Assembly: GCA_902783835.1 (NCBI GenBank)
Contig: CACZSN010000006.1
Location: forward strand, 61,265-125,264
Origin: an uncultured bacterium
GTDB lineage: Bacteria; Cyanobacteriota; Vampirovibrionia; Gastranaerophilales; Gastranaerophilaceae
Reading direction: 5' to 3'
DNA length: 64,000 bases
The position numbers and the translations under genes are program-made. A model generated the notes under the pieces. The model saw nothing but the letters and a program-made list of their open reading frames with translations, was not told where the DNA came from and ran no database searches. Below, in pieces: positions 35,311-44,296 of this stretch (position 1 is the first letter of the stretch; every line of letters starts with the position of its first letter).

Positions 35311-36123
35311 TTAGAAATAGAACCATAAAGCGAAAATGTAGTCGATGATTACAATTCCGATAAATGACCAAACTACGGCTTTTGTTGTTGCAATACCTAC
35401 GCTTTTTGCACCGCCTTCGGCATCATAACCGCAACTTGAACTGATGTGAGCAATTGCGGCACCAAAGCAGGATGCCTTCAAGAGCATAATTCCGATATCT
35501 CGGTTGAAAAGTCCTAATTTTACTGAGTTTATGAAGCATAATCCCGTAACTTCGGGACTTGTCAATGACGAAACAAATCCGCCGCAAAAAATTCCGACAG
35601 TTGAAGCAACTGTAGTAATTAACGGCATCATCAACGCTCCTGCGATTACCCTCGGAACAAACAAATACTTTATCGGAGGAACGTGTAAAACTTTCATGGC
35701 GGAAACTTGGTCAGTGACCTTCATTGTGGCGATTTCAGATGCCATTGACGAGCCAATCATCGAAATTATCGCAAAACCGGTCATAATCGTTCCCATCTCA
35801 CGAACGGTAACTATTGCCAAAAGTCCGCCTATAAACCCCGCTCCGCCTTGTTTAACCATTTCGGGAGCAATTTGTACCGCTAAAATAACTGATGTCATCG
35901 CTACAATGGTAAGTGTTATCGGAAGTGAATCAATCGCAAAGCGACTACACTGCTCGATTATGTGCCTATAAGAAAATTGTCCCGTCAAAATGTATTTCAT
36001 AACCTCAAACAAACGCACAGACATACGTCCGAAGGTTTCAAAAAACTCGAACGCCTGCTTTCTGAGGAGTTTGAGAAATTGAAACGTGACTGTTTGTGTT
36101 ACAAAATACTCTATTCTTTTCAT
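35311..36123 (-). CDS. mlaE: MlaE-type lipid transport permease
   Basis: A 270-residue permease with about five to six membrane helices. 'LLAIVTVREMGTIMTGFAII' and 'ASEIATMKVTDQVSAMKVLH' are the MlaE signature blocks; 'VPRVIAGALMMPLITTV' follows. A second, separate MlaE-like gene sits at 55665 without an ATPase next to it. Here it belongs to a full mlaE-mlaF-mlaD set. The start is 13 bases after the Opp-type ATPase gene. Confidence 0.92.
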   Translation of the reverse strand: MKRIEYFVTQTVTFQFLKLLRKQAFEFFETFGRMSVRLFEVMKYILTGQFSYRHIIEQCSRFAIDSLPITLTIVAMTSVILAVQIAPEMVKQGGAGFIGGLLAIVTVREMGTIMTGFAIISMIGSSMASEIATMKVTDQVSAMKVLHVPPIKYLFVPRVIAGALMMPLITTVASTVGIFCGGFVSSLTSPEVTGLCFINSVKLGLFNRDIGIMLLKASCFGAAIAHISSSCGYDAEGGAKSVGIATTKAVVWSFIGIVIIDYIFALWFYF

Positions 36124-36136
36124 GCTACAATTTTAA

Positions 36137-37117
36137 CTATTTTTGCGAATTTTCGCAACCAATATACAAATGACATTTTACAAGATGATTTTTTCCGATA
36201 CAATCAAGTGTCGGACAACTTTCGGCACAAATCGGCATTACTTCGGGACATCTCGTGTGGAATTTACAACCCGAAGGAAGATTTTTCGGGGACGGAACAT
36301 CGCCGGCTAAAATTATCCGACTGTCTTTTTTCTCCCTCGAAATCACGGGAACAGAGTTCAAAAGAGCCTTGGTATAAGGATGTTTCGGCTCATTAAATAA
36401 ATCTTCATTGTCCGCAATTTCAACAATTTCTCCCAAATACATCACGGCGGTTCTGTCACAAATATGTCGAACCACGCTCAAATCGTGCGATATGAACAAT
36501 ATCGTCAATTTCAATTTTTCTTTCAAATCTTTCAAAAGATTTATAATTTGTGCCCGAATACTAACATCCAAAGCACTTACGGGTTCATCAGCAACGATAA
36601 ATTTCGGCTTCAAAATAATTGCAGACGCAATAGAAATTCTCTGTCTTTGACCACCTGAAAACTCGTGAGGATAATAGTTTAAAGCACTTTTATCAATCCC
36701 CGTAAGTTCACAAACTTCTTCAATTTTTTGACGGATAATTTTGGAATTTTTTTCGCCGTGAATAACGAGCGGTTCTTTTAAAATATCATAAATCTTCATC
36801 CTCGGATTGAGGCTGGCATAAGGGTTTTGGAAAATCATCTGGGCTGATTTTCTGAAATTTTTCAAGTTTTTTTCTTCGGCTATATCTTCTCCGTCAAAAA
36901 TAATTTGCCCCGAATAACCTTCTTCAAGCCGCAAAATGCACTTGCCGAGGGTGGATTTGCCGCAACCGGATTCTCCGACAACTCCTAAAATTTCACCCTC
37001 TTTTATTTTCAAATCAACATCGTTAACCGCATTGATGAACTCATTTTTATTTGCCGAAAATCCTGATTTTACGGCATATTTCATCTTTAAATTTTTTATT
37101 TCGACAAGATTTTTCAT
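36137..37117 (-). CDS. Oligopeptide/dipeptide ABC transporter ATPase (OppF/DppF-like)
   Basis: About 326 residues from the ATG at 37117. '[18 protein letters not shown]' is Walker A, '[20 protein letters not shown]' the signature plus following helix, '[19 protein letters not shown]' Walker B, and the C-terminal oligo_HPY domain has '[12 protein letters not shown]' and the four-Cys region '[19 protein letters not shown]'. It lacks any permease or binding-protein partner in the window, so it is an orphan or works with subunits elsewhere. It lies between ldcA and mlaE; peptide import could serve murein tripeptide recycling together with LdcA. A perfect TATAAT is 8 bases upstream of the ATG. Confidence 0.88.
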   Translation of the reverse strand: MKNLVEIKNLKMKYAVKSGFSANKNEFINAVNDVDLKIKEGEILGVVGESGCGKSTLGKCILRLEEGYSGQIIFDGEDIAEEKNLKNFRKSAQMIFQNPYASLNPRMKIYDILKEPLVIHGEKNSKIIRQKIEEVCELTGIDKSALNYYPHEFSGGQRQRISIASAIILKPKFIVADEPVSALDVSIRAQIINLLKDLKEKLKLTILFISHDLSVVRHICDRTAVMYLGEIVEIADNEDLFNEPKHPYTKALLNSVPVISREKKDSRIILAGDVPSPKNLPSGCKFHTRCPEVMPICAESCPTLDCIGKNHLVKCHLYIGCENSQK

Positions 37118-37167
37118 TCTTAAATTATACAATTTTTTTTGAAAAAAGGATATAGCCCTTGCTACAA

Positions 37168-38082
37168 TTAATTTACGAAGGTGCACTCCGTCGTTTCGAT
37201 AATTTTTTTATCCGCAGAAAATTCACAATTTACCCCAATCGGCAAGGTAAATTTGTCCTCTTCATGGGATATCAAAAAGCCCTCACAGCAAGGAATTTGC
37301 AACGTTTTAGCATACTCTTTGAACATATCGTCGACAAAATTTTTCTTCTCTAAATCAGAAAACACCCCAAGAGCAAGTCCCCCAATGTTTTCCCTGAATT
37401 TTTCAACATTAAATAACTGCGTAAACATTCTGTCAATCTTATAAGCCGGCTCGTTCACGTCCTCGAGAAACAAAATAAATTTTTCATCAGGAATAAAATC
37501 CAAACCGACCATAGATGCAATCGTTGCAAGGTTTCCTCCCCACAAAACACCGCTTGCATTTCCTTTATTAAAAACTTTTCCGTTAGCCTTAAAATTCAAT
37601 GTTTCCGAGCAACTTAAGGTTTCAAAGAAAGATTTTTCGGTAAATTTTGAAATTTTTTCGTCCCCGAAATCTCCGTTTGCCATAGCACCGTGAAAACAAA
37701 CCATGCCCGTTTTTTTGTAAATATAGAGCAAAAGTGCCGTTATATCTGAATATCCGCACAAAATTTTCGGGTGATTTTTTATAATATCGTAATTGATTTT
37801 TTCCAAAATCCTTATAATGCCGTAACCGCCACGGGTGCAAACGATTGCGTCGATTTTATCATCTTGAAAAAACTCTTCCAAATTTTTAACCCGTTCCTTA
37901 TCAGAACCTGCGTGGTATCTGAATTTTCGGTAAGTTGTATCCGAAATAACAGTTTTATACCCCAAAGATTGAAAATATTTCGCCGCATTTTCGATGTTTT
38001 TTGTATTCCTAATATCGCCTGAAACCGACAACAGACCTATCGTATCGCCCTTTTGTAACTTTTTTGGTTTAATTAAATTCAT
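37168..38082 (-). CDS. ldcA: LD-carboxypeptidase (S66 family)
   Basis: Removes the terminal D-Ala from murein tetrapeptides during peptidoglycan recycling, in the cytoplasm. The nucleophile Ser is in 'ILCGYSDITALLLYIY', the Glu in 'ILFLEDVNEPAYKIDRMFTQ', and the His in 'FLISHEEDKFTLPIG', the three parts of the S66 triad. Length 304 is typical. No signal peptide. It is the first gene of the envelope operon and divergent from dnaX, with 70 bases between. Confidence 0.9.
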   Translation of the reverse strand: MNLIKPKKLQKGDTIGLLSVSGDIRNTKNIENAAKYFQSLGYKTVISDTTYRKFRYHAGSDKERVKNLEEFFQDDKIDAIVCTRGGYGIIRILEKINYDIIKNHPKILCGYSDITALLLYIYKKTGMVCFHGAMANGDFGDEKISKFTEKSFFETLSCSETLNFKANGKVFNKGNASGVLWGGNLATIASMVGLDFIPDEKFILFLEDVNEPAYKIDRMFTQLFNVEKFRENIGGLALGVFSDLEKKNFVDDMFKEYAKTLQIPCCEGFLISHEEDKFTLPIGVNCEFSADKKIIETTECTFVN

Positions 38083-38152
38083 AAAACGGACAAAATCTCC
38101 CTTTTCGATTATAATACCGATAGTAGCATTTTAATTCGTTCGGAGCAAATCA

Positions 38153-40279
38153 TTGAGCAAAAAATACATTCCGCTTTACACAAAATATCGTCCGATGGTC
38201 TTTGCTGACATCACGGGACAGGAAAGTACGGTCAGAGCATTATCAAATGCCGTACAATCAGGCAGAATTATGCATGCTTACTTGTTTTGCGGTCCGAGAG
38301 GGACAGGGAAAACTTCGTCCGCCCGTATTTTTGCAAAATCTTTAAACTGCGTAAACGGTCCGACCGTAACCCCTTGCGGCAAATGTGCAGGCTGCCTTGA
38401 CGTCATAAATTCAACCCCTGTCGATGTTATCGAAATCGATGCTGCGAGCAACCGCTCAGTCGATGATGCAAGAAGCATTTTAGAAAAAGTGCAATACGCA
38501 CCGCTTCACGGAAAATACAAAATTTATATCATCGACGAAGTTCACATGCTCACAAATGAAGCCTCGAACGCTCTTTTGAAAACACTCGAAGAACCGCCGG
38601 AAAACGTAATCTTTATCCTTGCTACGACTGAATCTCACAAGGTTTTGGAAACAATCGTTTCAAGATGTCAAAGATACGATTTCAGAAGAATTACCACGGC
38701 AGATATCGTCAAAAGGCTTGATTTTATTGCAAAATCCGAAAACATTCAAATTACGGACGAAGCTCTTCTTGCTATTGCAAAAAATGCAGCAGGCGGAATG
38801 AGAGACGCTGTAGCACTTTTAGACCAATTAAGCGTTTTAGGTCAAAACGGAACTATCTCTGTTGATGATGTTAACGAAATTTTGGGTCAAATTTCATACG
38901 ACAAAGTGTACGAAATCGCAGAGTGCATAAACAATTCCGACACAGAAAATGCATTGAAAATTTTGAGCGAAATTAACGACCGAGGAAACGAACCGAGCAG
39001 GGTCTTAACCGCATTGATACAGTATTTCAGGGATATGCTAATCTTAAAATCCTGCACGGACAAATCTCTCGTTTTTTCAATGACGAAAATCAACGAAGCA
39101 ATCTATGACAAAATCAAAGAACAAAGCGAAAAATTTGACAAACAAACCCTGATTTTCCTTGCGGAAAGGCTCTCTTATCACTTTGCAAAATTAAAAGAAA
39201 ATACTAACAAATATATGTGGGCGGAACTTTGCATAATAGACATCACAAGTCTTGAAAAAGTGCCGACAATAGCGGAATTGACCGAAAAAGTCGCTCGTCT
39301 TGAGGCTATGTTATCGACAGGTCAAATCCCAGTTCAAAAAGCAACCCCGCAAATTCAACAAAAACAAGACGTTTCGCTTGTTCAACCAACCGTTCAAAAA
39401 ATTGAAGAAAAACCGCAAGTTCAAGAACACGCTAAACCTTCATTTGCAAAACCTGTTCAAAAAGCACAACCTATTGAGCAAACATCCGTCGAAGTTCAAA
39501 AAGAAGTTTCAAAAGAAGAACCGAAAAATTCAACTCCGCAAGAAGCAACCATCAGCAAAGCAACAGGCGATATGCTTGCGGATTGGCAACAAATTTGTGC
39601 CGAAATCAAGCCTCCGGCAAGCTTTTTCTACCAAAGACTTGCTAAGCCGATTGAAGTTACAAGACATAAAATTGTTCTCGGATTTGCCAATGAAGGCGGT
39701 GCAAAAACGGCAAATGAGCCGATGAAAAAATCGAAACTTCAAGAAGCTGCCTGCAAATATTTTGATGTTTCATCAATCCAAATAGAATGCAAAGTCGGCA
39801 CATCATCAGCAATTACAAGCCATTCAACAGAAAAAAAAACTGAATCATTCGCTGACTCGGTAGAAAAACAAATCGAAGAAAAAAAACTTGCTAATGAAGT
39901 AACTCCGTCTTTTAACCATAGCAAACCCAAATTTGCCATTCCGAAAAAAGTAGCGGAAGAGCCTGTGGATATGTCCCCAATTAATTATGACGATTGTCCG
40001 CAAAATGAAGATTTTTACGGAGACGAAAAAGTTGTTGACAAGCCCGTTCCTCAACCAAGCCAAACAGTTGCAAAGACTGACATTGACACAAATGAGCCTG
40101 AAGAAATAGTTGAAACTGAATTAAACGCAGAGCCGCAAACTAATTACGTTGAGGAAGAAGATGAATATTCGGTAATGCCTTCAGACACAAGTGATTTTAC
40201 TCCGTCGGCAAATCTCGAGGAAGCCTCCGACACAGCACGGACAATTGTTGAACTTTTCAGCGGAAAAGTTGTAAATTAA
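38153..40279 (+). CDS. dnaX: DNA polymerase III subunits gamma/tau
   Basis: Clamp-loader ATPase. 'YLFCGPRGTGKTSSARIFAK' is the Walker A, a four-Cys zinc module follows (NCVNGPTVTPCGKCAGC region), 'YIIDEVHMLTNEASNALLKT' is Walker B and 'TTESHKVLETIVSRCQRYDF' has sensor/Arg-finger residues. Domain III runs to about 370. A Gln/Lys/Pro-rich linker follows, then a tau-type domain near 480-550. The start codon is TTG, with GGAG 8 bases upstream. The 708-residue frame contains an A9 run at 39831-39839, and a -1 shift there gives an immediate stop after residue 563, which may produce a second, shorter product. Confidence 0.93.
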   Translation: MSKKYIPLYTKYRPMVFADITGQESTVRALSNAVQSGRIMHAYLFCGPRGTGKTSSARIFAKSLNCVNGPTVTPCGKCAGCLDVINSTPVDVIEIDAASNRSVDDARSILEKVQYAPLHGKYKIYIIDEVHMLTNEASNALLKTLEEPPENVIFILATTESHKVLETIVSRCQRYDFRRITTADIVKRLDFIAKSENIQITDEALLAIAKNAAGGMRDAVALLDQLSVLGQNGTISVDDVNEILGQISYDKVYEIAECINNSDTENALKILSEINDRGNEPSRVLTALIQYFRDMLILKSCTDKSLVFSMTKINEAIYDKIKEQSEKFDKQTLIFLAERLSYHFAKLKENTNKYMWAELCIIDITSLEKVPTIAELTEKVARLEAMLSTGQIPVQKATPQIQQKQDVSLVQPTVQKIEEKPQVQEHAKPSFAKPVQKAQPIEQTSVEVQKEVSKEEPKNSTPQEATISKATGDMLADWQQICAEIKPPASFFYQRLAKPIEVTRHKIVLGFANEGGAKTANEPMKKSKLQEAACKYFDVSSIQIECKVGTSSAITSHSTEKKTESFADSVEKQIEEKKLANEVTPSFNHSKPKFAIPKKVAEEPVDMSPINYDDCPQNEDFYGDEKVVDKPVPQPSQTVAKTDIDTNEPEEIVETELNAEPQTNYVEEEDEYSVMPSDTSDFTPSANLEEASDTARTIVELFSGKVVN
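39831..39839 (+). other. A9 slippery run inside dnaX
   Basis: The codons read GAA AAA AAA ACT GAA. A -1 shift or an extra A changes this to AAC TGA, a stop at codon 564. Thermus dnaX is known to make its gamma subunit by slippage on an A9 run. Here the run sits late, after the tau-type domain. Confidence 0.5.
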
Positions 40280-40299
40280 TTGCAAAAATAAAATCAAAA

Positions 40300-40746
40300 T
40301 TAACGTTTCATAGCACGCTGCATATCGCGTGTTTGGGTCTTTTTCGCAATATCGTCACGTTTATCAAATAATTTTTTACCTTTTGCAAGGGCGATTTCAA
40401 GTTTCGCAAAACCGCCGTCCCCAATAAACATACTGAGCGGAATAATCGTATAGCCTTCTTTTTTTATTTTTCCCGATATTTTTAAAATTTCTTTTTTATT
40501 CAAAAGCAATTTTCTTTTTCGCTCGGGTTCTTTATTGTAGCGATTACCCTGTTCGTAAGGGCTGATATGGCAAGAATAGAGCCAAACTTCGCCATCTTCT
40601 ATTTTCGCAAAACTATCTTTGAGGTTGACCGCACCTTTGCGGACAGATTTAATCTCCGTGCCGAAAAGAACGATTCCCGCCGTATATTTTTCGATTATAT
40701 TAAAGTCGTGAAAGGCTTTTTTGTTTACCGTTATTGTCTTACTCAT
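40300..40746 (-). CDS. smpB: SsrA-binding protein SmpB
   Basis: tmRNA-binding protein for rescue of stalled ribosomes, 148 residues. 'FHDFNIIEKYTAGIVLFGTE' and 'IKSVRKGAVNLKDSFAKIED' are the opening of the family, and the basic tail 'KGKKLFDKRDDIAKKTQTRD' is the part that enters the decoding site. Convergent with dnaX, 20 bases apart. The tmRNA gene itself is not in the window. Confidence 0.95.
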   Translation of the reverse strand: MSKTITVNKKAFHDFNIIEKYTAGIVLFGTEIKSVRKGAVNLKDSFAKIEDGEVWLYSCHISPYEQGNRYNKEPERKRKLLLNKKEILKISGKIKKEGYTIIPLSMFIGDGGFAKLEIALAKGKKLFDKRDDIAKKTQTRDMQRAMKR

Positions 40747-40782
40747 AATTGAATTATAGCAACAAAAGGCTTTTGTGCAAAG

Positions 40783-43002
40783 CTATTTTTCTTCTTTTTT
40801 TACGTTCACATAGACATTCAAATCTTTTGCAAATGCCTTTTCCGGATTTTCTATTTTTGCAAAGAATTTAAAACCATGTTTTGTAAACAAATCGTGTTTG
40901 AAATAGCACATTGAAAGAGAAATCGCGTTCTTATCGATAGTAAGCCATTTTATGCCGGATTGTCTTGATGTTCCGTAAATACAATTTGCAAACATTTTGT
41001 CATCAAATTCATAAAACGGAGTTTGTCCGTCCGAACCGTCACTGTAATTTGTTACGGCATTTCTGAATTTTTCAAGAGAATCATAAGAAATATAAGAATT
41101 ATATTGAACGTTAGGAACAACGATATAATCATAGCTATCCCAATCAATATCACTTTCTTCGGCTGTCTCGAGTAATTTTATATCAACCGTATAATTTTCA
41201 TCCTGCATATGTCCGACATAATATGTATCAGTCCCTGATGACGGAAAATAAAGGACTTTCACTGGTTTTTTATCTGACTTTGTGGTCTTAACAATTGAAC
41301 ACGATTGCGAATCGGAAATAAACGTATCGTTTTGACAAATAAGTTCTTCCTTAAATTTTTCAAGCGAACCTGCCTGATACATTTTTACCGTCAAAAACGG
41401 CGGGAATTTTCTTTCATAACAATAAAAACCGATTGTAAGGGTATAAATCATTATAACGGCAATAACCTTTCGGAAAATATTGTTTTTCTTTCGCATAAAC
41501 ATATAAATAAGTACGGGGAATGCACACATTACAAAGCCCATAATAAATCTTATGCTGAAAATCATATAGCCGAGAGTACAAGAAAGAACAAGAATATTAA
41601 TAATAAATCCCCAAGCCATTGAACCGATTATCAATGTTCTCTTTGAGGTTTTGATTTTTTTAATTGAAATTACTATTGCGGGCAAAAACAACAAAAATCC
41701 TAAAATCCCAAGTCCCATCATATTTTCAAATCTGTTACCTTCGACAAACCAAACTTTTTCGGAAATAACAATTCCGATTTCCGGATCAATTCCCAAAAGT
41801 GCAATTACAATTCCCGAAAGAGCGGTAACGATACGCCAAGCCGCCTCACTGAATTGAACTCCCGTACCATAAGGAATATCAGTTCCCGAAAAATTTATAA
41901 ACATCGCAATATATCTGATAATATTAGCAATAAAGCCTTTAAAACCGCCCATAAACTTGTGATGTTCGGCAATTGCCGCAGATGTGATAGGGTTTCCGAA
42001 ATCAATAAAATTCAAAACATAATTATATGCACCGAAAATAAAGAAATTCAAAATTAAAAAACCACCGCAATACAATAACGGTTTGTAAAATTCTTTTTTC
42101 TTATAACAATAAGAAATTACTACACAACTTACAAAAAACGCAGGTAACATCTGTAATGACGGGGTTTTCGTGCCTATTGCAAGTGCATACGCAACCGTCG
42201 CAAAATACATCGGCAACTTCTCATCGTTTTTGACACCGATAAGAAATAAATACAAGCTAATCACTATCAATGCAACGATTACAAGATTAGATTCCGAAGA
42301 TGAAACCGAAAACATTACGTTATACATAGCTGTTACGGCAAAAATTGTCCACAATGAAATATTCATCGGAACTTTCAATTCTTTCAAAAATCCTCTTGCT
42401 CCAAAAACAAAAAAGATAAACGAAAATAATGACAAAAATCTTACAAATATATCGCTTTTAATGAAAGAATATGCCCAAAAATAAAAGATTTCCGAGTTAA
42501 TCGGCATTACAATCGCCCTTGCATCCGCAATTTCAAAATGATTTAAATTGCAAAATTCGTACCAGTACGGAAGTCTTGCAATATGGTACGTAAAAGCATC
42601 ACCGTCAAATGTCGGTATAACATAACAATAAATTGCGGAAATAATTAAAAATACCGTAAATGCTACTGCAACAACGTTTAACCACTTGTCATGATTTACG
42701 GCAAATTTTAATTTGTTTATTTCACTCGAAATTTCTTCGCCAAAATCAGGTTTTTTACCCGATTTTTTAAACAAAAACGCAGAAACGGCAAGTACTAAAA
42801 TGTTTATTGCAACTACATTCCAAGGTTTTATCGCCGAAAATAACGACAAAAACTCATACGTTACAACAACTTGCCCAAAAACTATTAAAAAATAATAGCT
42901 TAATGCTGAATATAACCTTTTATTCTCAAATCTCAACGTCAAAAATGCCGAAGAAATTAATACCGAAATTATTGAAATTGTTAATAAAATGTGCATTTTC
43001 AT
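40783..43002 (-). CDS. GT-C family membrane glycosyltransferase-like protein
   Basis: A 739-residue protein with about 12 membrane helices and a soluble C-terminal domain of about 200 residues. The first long periplasmic loop has 'YVIPTFDGDAFTYHIARLPY', with two Asp in the position of the GT-C catalytic site, and 'AIVMPINSEIFYFWAYSF', a motif shared by PMT-like transferases. It is likely to transfer a sugar from a lipid carrier to a surface acceptor. It is outside the main glycan locus and between smpB and acpS, on the minus strand, with no partner gene beside it. Confidence 0.75.
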   Translation of the reverse strand: MKMHILLTISIISVLISSAFLTLRFENKRLYSALSYYFLIVFGQVVVTYEFLSLFSAIKPWNVVAINILVLAVSAFLFKKSGKKPDFGEEISSEINKLKFAVNHDKWLNVVAVAFTVFLIISAIYCYVIPTFDGDAFTYHIARLPYWYEFCNLNHFEIADARAIVMPINSEIFYFWAYSFIKSDIFVRFLSLFSFIFFVFGARGFLKELKVPMNISLWTIFAVTAMYNVMFSVSSSESNLVIVALIVISLYLFLIGVKNDEKLPMYFATVAYALAIGTKTPSLQMLPAFFVSCVVISYCYKKKEFYKPLLYCGGFLILNFFIFGAYNYVLNFIDFGNPITSAAIAEHHKFMGGFKGFIANIIRYIAMFINFSGTDIPYGTGVQFSEAAWRIVTALSGIVIALLGIDPEIGIVISEKVWFVEGNRFENMMGLGILGFLLFLPAIVISIKKIKTSKRTLIIGSMAWGFIINILVLSCTLGYMIFSIRFIMGFVMCAFPVLIYMFMRKKNNIFRKVIAVIMIYTLTIGFYCYERKFPPFLTVKMYQAGSLEKFKEELICQNDTFISDSQSCSIVKTTKSDKKPVKVLYFPSSGTDTYYVGHMQDENYTVDIKLLETAEESDIDWDSYDYIVVPNVQYNSYISYDSLEKFRNAVTNYSDGSDGQTPFYEFDDKMFANCIYGTSRQSGIKWLTIDKNAISLSMCYFKHDLFTKHGFKFFAKIENPEKAFAKDLNVYVNVKKEEK

Positions 43003-43042
43003 ACCCCTTATGAGATAATTTTAGCACAAATATTTTTCTGTT

Positions 43043-43408
43043 TTATTTTTTTATTGCAATCACGCTCGCAACAGCCGAACCGCTTCCGTGAGAAAGGCTC
43101 AGACGAAAATCAACATTTTTTTCTTTCAACAATTTTATCGAAGGCACTCCGTCAGAATTTCTCACGACTTCAATATCGCAATAATCAACCCCCTCAATGC
43201 CTAATACACTGAGAGCTTTATAAACAGCTTCTTTCGCACAAAATCTTACAGCAAGATGTTCCGCGGGTTTTTTGAAAGAATAACAATATTCAATTTCTTC
43301 CTCGGTAAAAATCCGTTTAATCAAAGGGGCATTTTTGTCTGAAGAATACTTCTCAAAACGCTCAATTTTTTCAATATCCGTACCTATTGAAATATCTTCA
43401 AAATTCAC
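43043..43408 (-). CDS. acpS: Holo-[acyl-carrier-protein] synthase
   Basis: Adds the 4'-phosphopantetheine arm to ACP. Conserved 'SIGTDIEKIERFEKY' holds the metal-binding Asp and 'AVRFCAKEAVYKALSVL' the second site (Glu). 'LSLSHGSGSAVASVIAI' ends the domain. I set the start to GTG at 43408 (121 residues), because this overlaps the dgkA stop in a GTGA. A longer frame runs back into dgkA and is not supported. Confidence 0.9.
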   Translation of the reverse strand: MNFEDISIGTDIEKIERFEKYSSDKNAPLIKRIFTEEEIEYCYSFKKPAEHLAVRFCAKEAVYKALSVLGIEGVDYCDIEVVRNSDGVPSIKLLKEKNVDFRLSLSHGSGSAVASVIAIKK

Positions 43409-43794
43409 CCTAATACCTCTTTCAAAATCAACAAAATTTTCGGTAAAAACAAAATTGCACCAATGACTCCGGCCGTTATCGAAGTAAAGCAAACCGCACC
43501 TGCCGCAATATCTTTCGCCATTCCGCCAAGTTTTGTGAAATTATTTTTAAAAACAGAATCAACTGTATATTCAATAGCAGAATTGAACAATTCCGCACTC
43601 AAAACACCCGCAATACACATAACAACAATGCAAAATTCCACCGCCGAAAACTTTAACAAAAAAGCGAAAACTATTGCCAAAAATCCGACAATCGATTGTC
43701 TCGTAAGGTTTTTTTCCGACTTGAAAGCCAATTTTATTCCGTGAATTGCACAACCGAAACTTTTGAAAAAATATTTTTGAGAATATTTAGACAT
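43405..43794 (-). CDS. dgkA: Diacylglycerol/undecaprenol kinase
   Basis: A 129-residue trimeric membrane kinase of three or four helices. 'SAELFNSAIEYTVDSV' is the signature segment and 'GGMAKDIAAGAVCF' the following active-site motif. In Gram-positive and cyanobacterial-type organisms these enzymes phosphorylate undecaprenol, supplying the lipid carrier used by glycan synthesis. It overlaps ybeY by 8 bases at its start and acpS by 4 bases at its end. Confidence 0.92.
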   Translation of the reverse strand: MSKYSQKYFFKSFGCAIHGIKLAFKSEKNLTRQSIVGFLAIVFAFLLKFSAVEFCIVVMCIAGVLSAELFNSAIEYTVDSVFKNNFTKLGGMAKDIAAGAVCFTSITAGVIGAILFLPKILLILKEVLG

Positions 43795-44296
43795 TCAACG
43801 AAGCCTTAATTTTATTTTGTGTCTTAACAACAAAATTATAATCATCGTCGGTTTGATGGTCAAATCCGAGCAAATGCAAAATTCCGTGAGCCGCCAAAAG
43901 TCTCGCCTCATCTTCCGTTGAAACACCGTTTTCTTTTGCCTGCTCAGCCGTTTTGTCAAGCGAAATAATTATCTCACCCAAATTAATCTCACCATCCAAA
44001 ATAAAAACATCGTCAGGGTCAGAATCAGCAAACATCGCAAATGAAATAACATCAGTCGGTCGGTCAATATTTCTGTATTCCCTGTTAATTCTGTGGATTT
44101 CCTCGTTATTGCAAAGTACAATATCAAATACTAACGTCGAAAACTCTTTTCCGGTAAGACAGCAATTCTCCTTAACTTCAGGCAATTCAACAGCATATTT
44201 TAACATTTTTTGAACATCATTATGGAACTCGACCTCATCGAAGCCGAATTTCTCATAAATATTCTCTATAAATATGTTAATTGTCGGTTTTTTCAT
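43787..44296 (-). CDS. ybeY: Endoribonuclease YbeY (rRNA maturation)
   Basis: Zinc-dependent RNase needed for 16S rRNA 3' end processing. The motif 'AAHGILHLLGFDHQTDDD' carries the three zinc His residues, and 'EINLGEIIISLDKTAEQAKE' the preceding conserved block. Length 169 is normal. Its start lies inside the end of the upstream 7TM-HD gene (20-base overlap), and its end overlaps dgkA by 8 bases, a compact order also common in Firmicutes and cyanobacteria. Confidence 0.93.
   Translation of the reverse strand: MKKPTINIFIENIYEKFGFDEVEFHNDVQKMLKYAVELPEVKENCCLTGKEFSTLVFDIVLCNNEEIHRINREYRNIDRPTDVISFAMFADSDPDDVFILDGEINLGEIIISLDKTAEQAKENGVSTEDEARLLAAHGILHLLGFDHQTDDDYNFVVKTQNKIKASLNV

Noticed and set aside
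35504..35971. 155-codon plus-strand frame inside mlaE
   Set aside because: It is antisense to a clear mlaE coding frame and looks like its mirror composition.
39300..39725. 141-codon frame within dnaX
   Set aside because: It is a Lys/Gln-rich shadow in another frame of the repetitive linker of DnaX.
41305..41622. 105-codon plus-strand frame inside the GT-C gene
   Set aside because: Antisense to a membrane protein gene; composition and lack of a ribosome site argue against coding.
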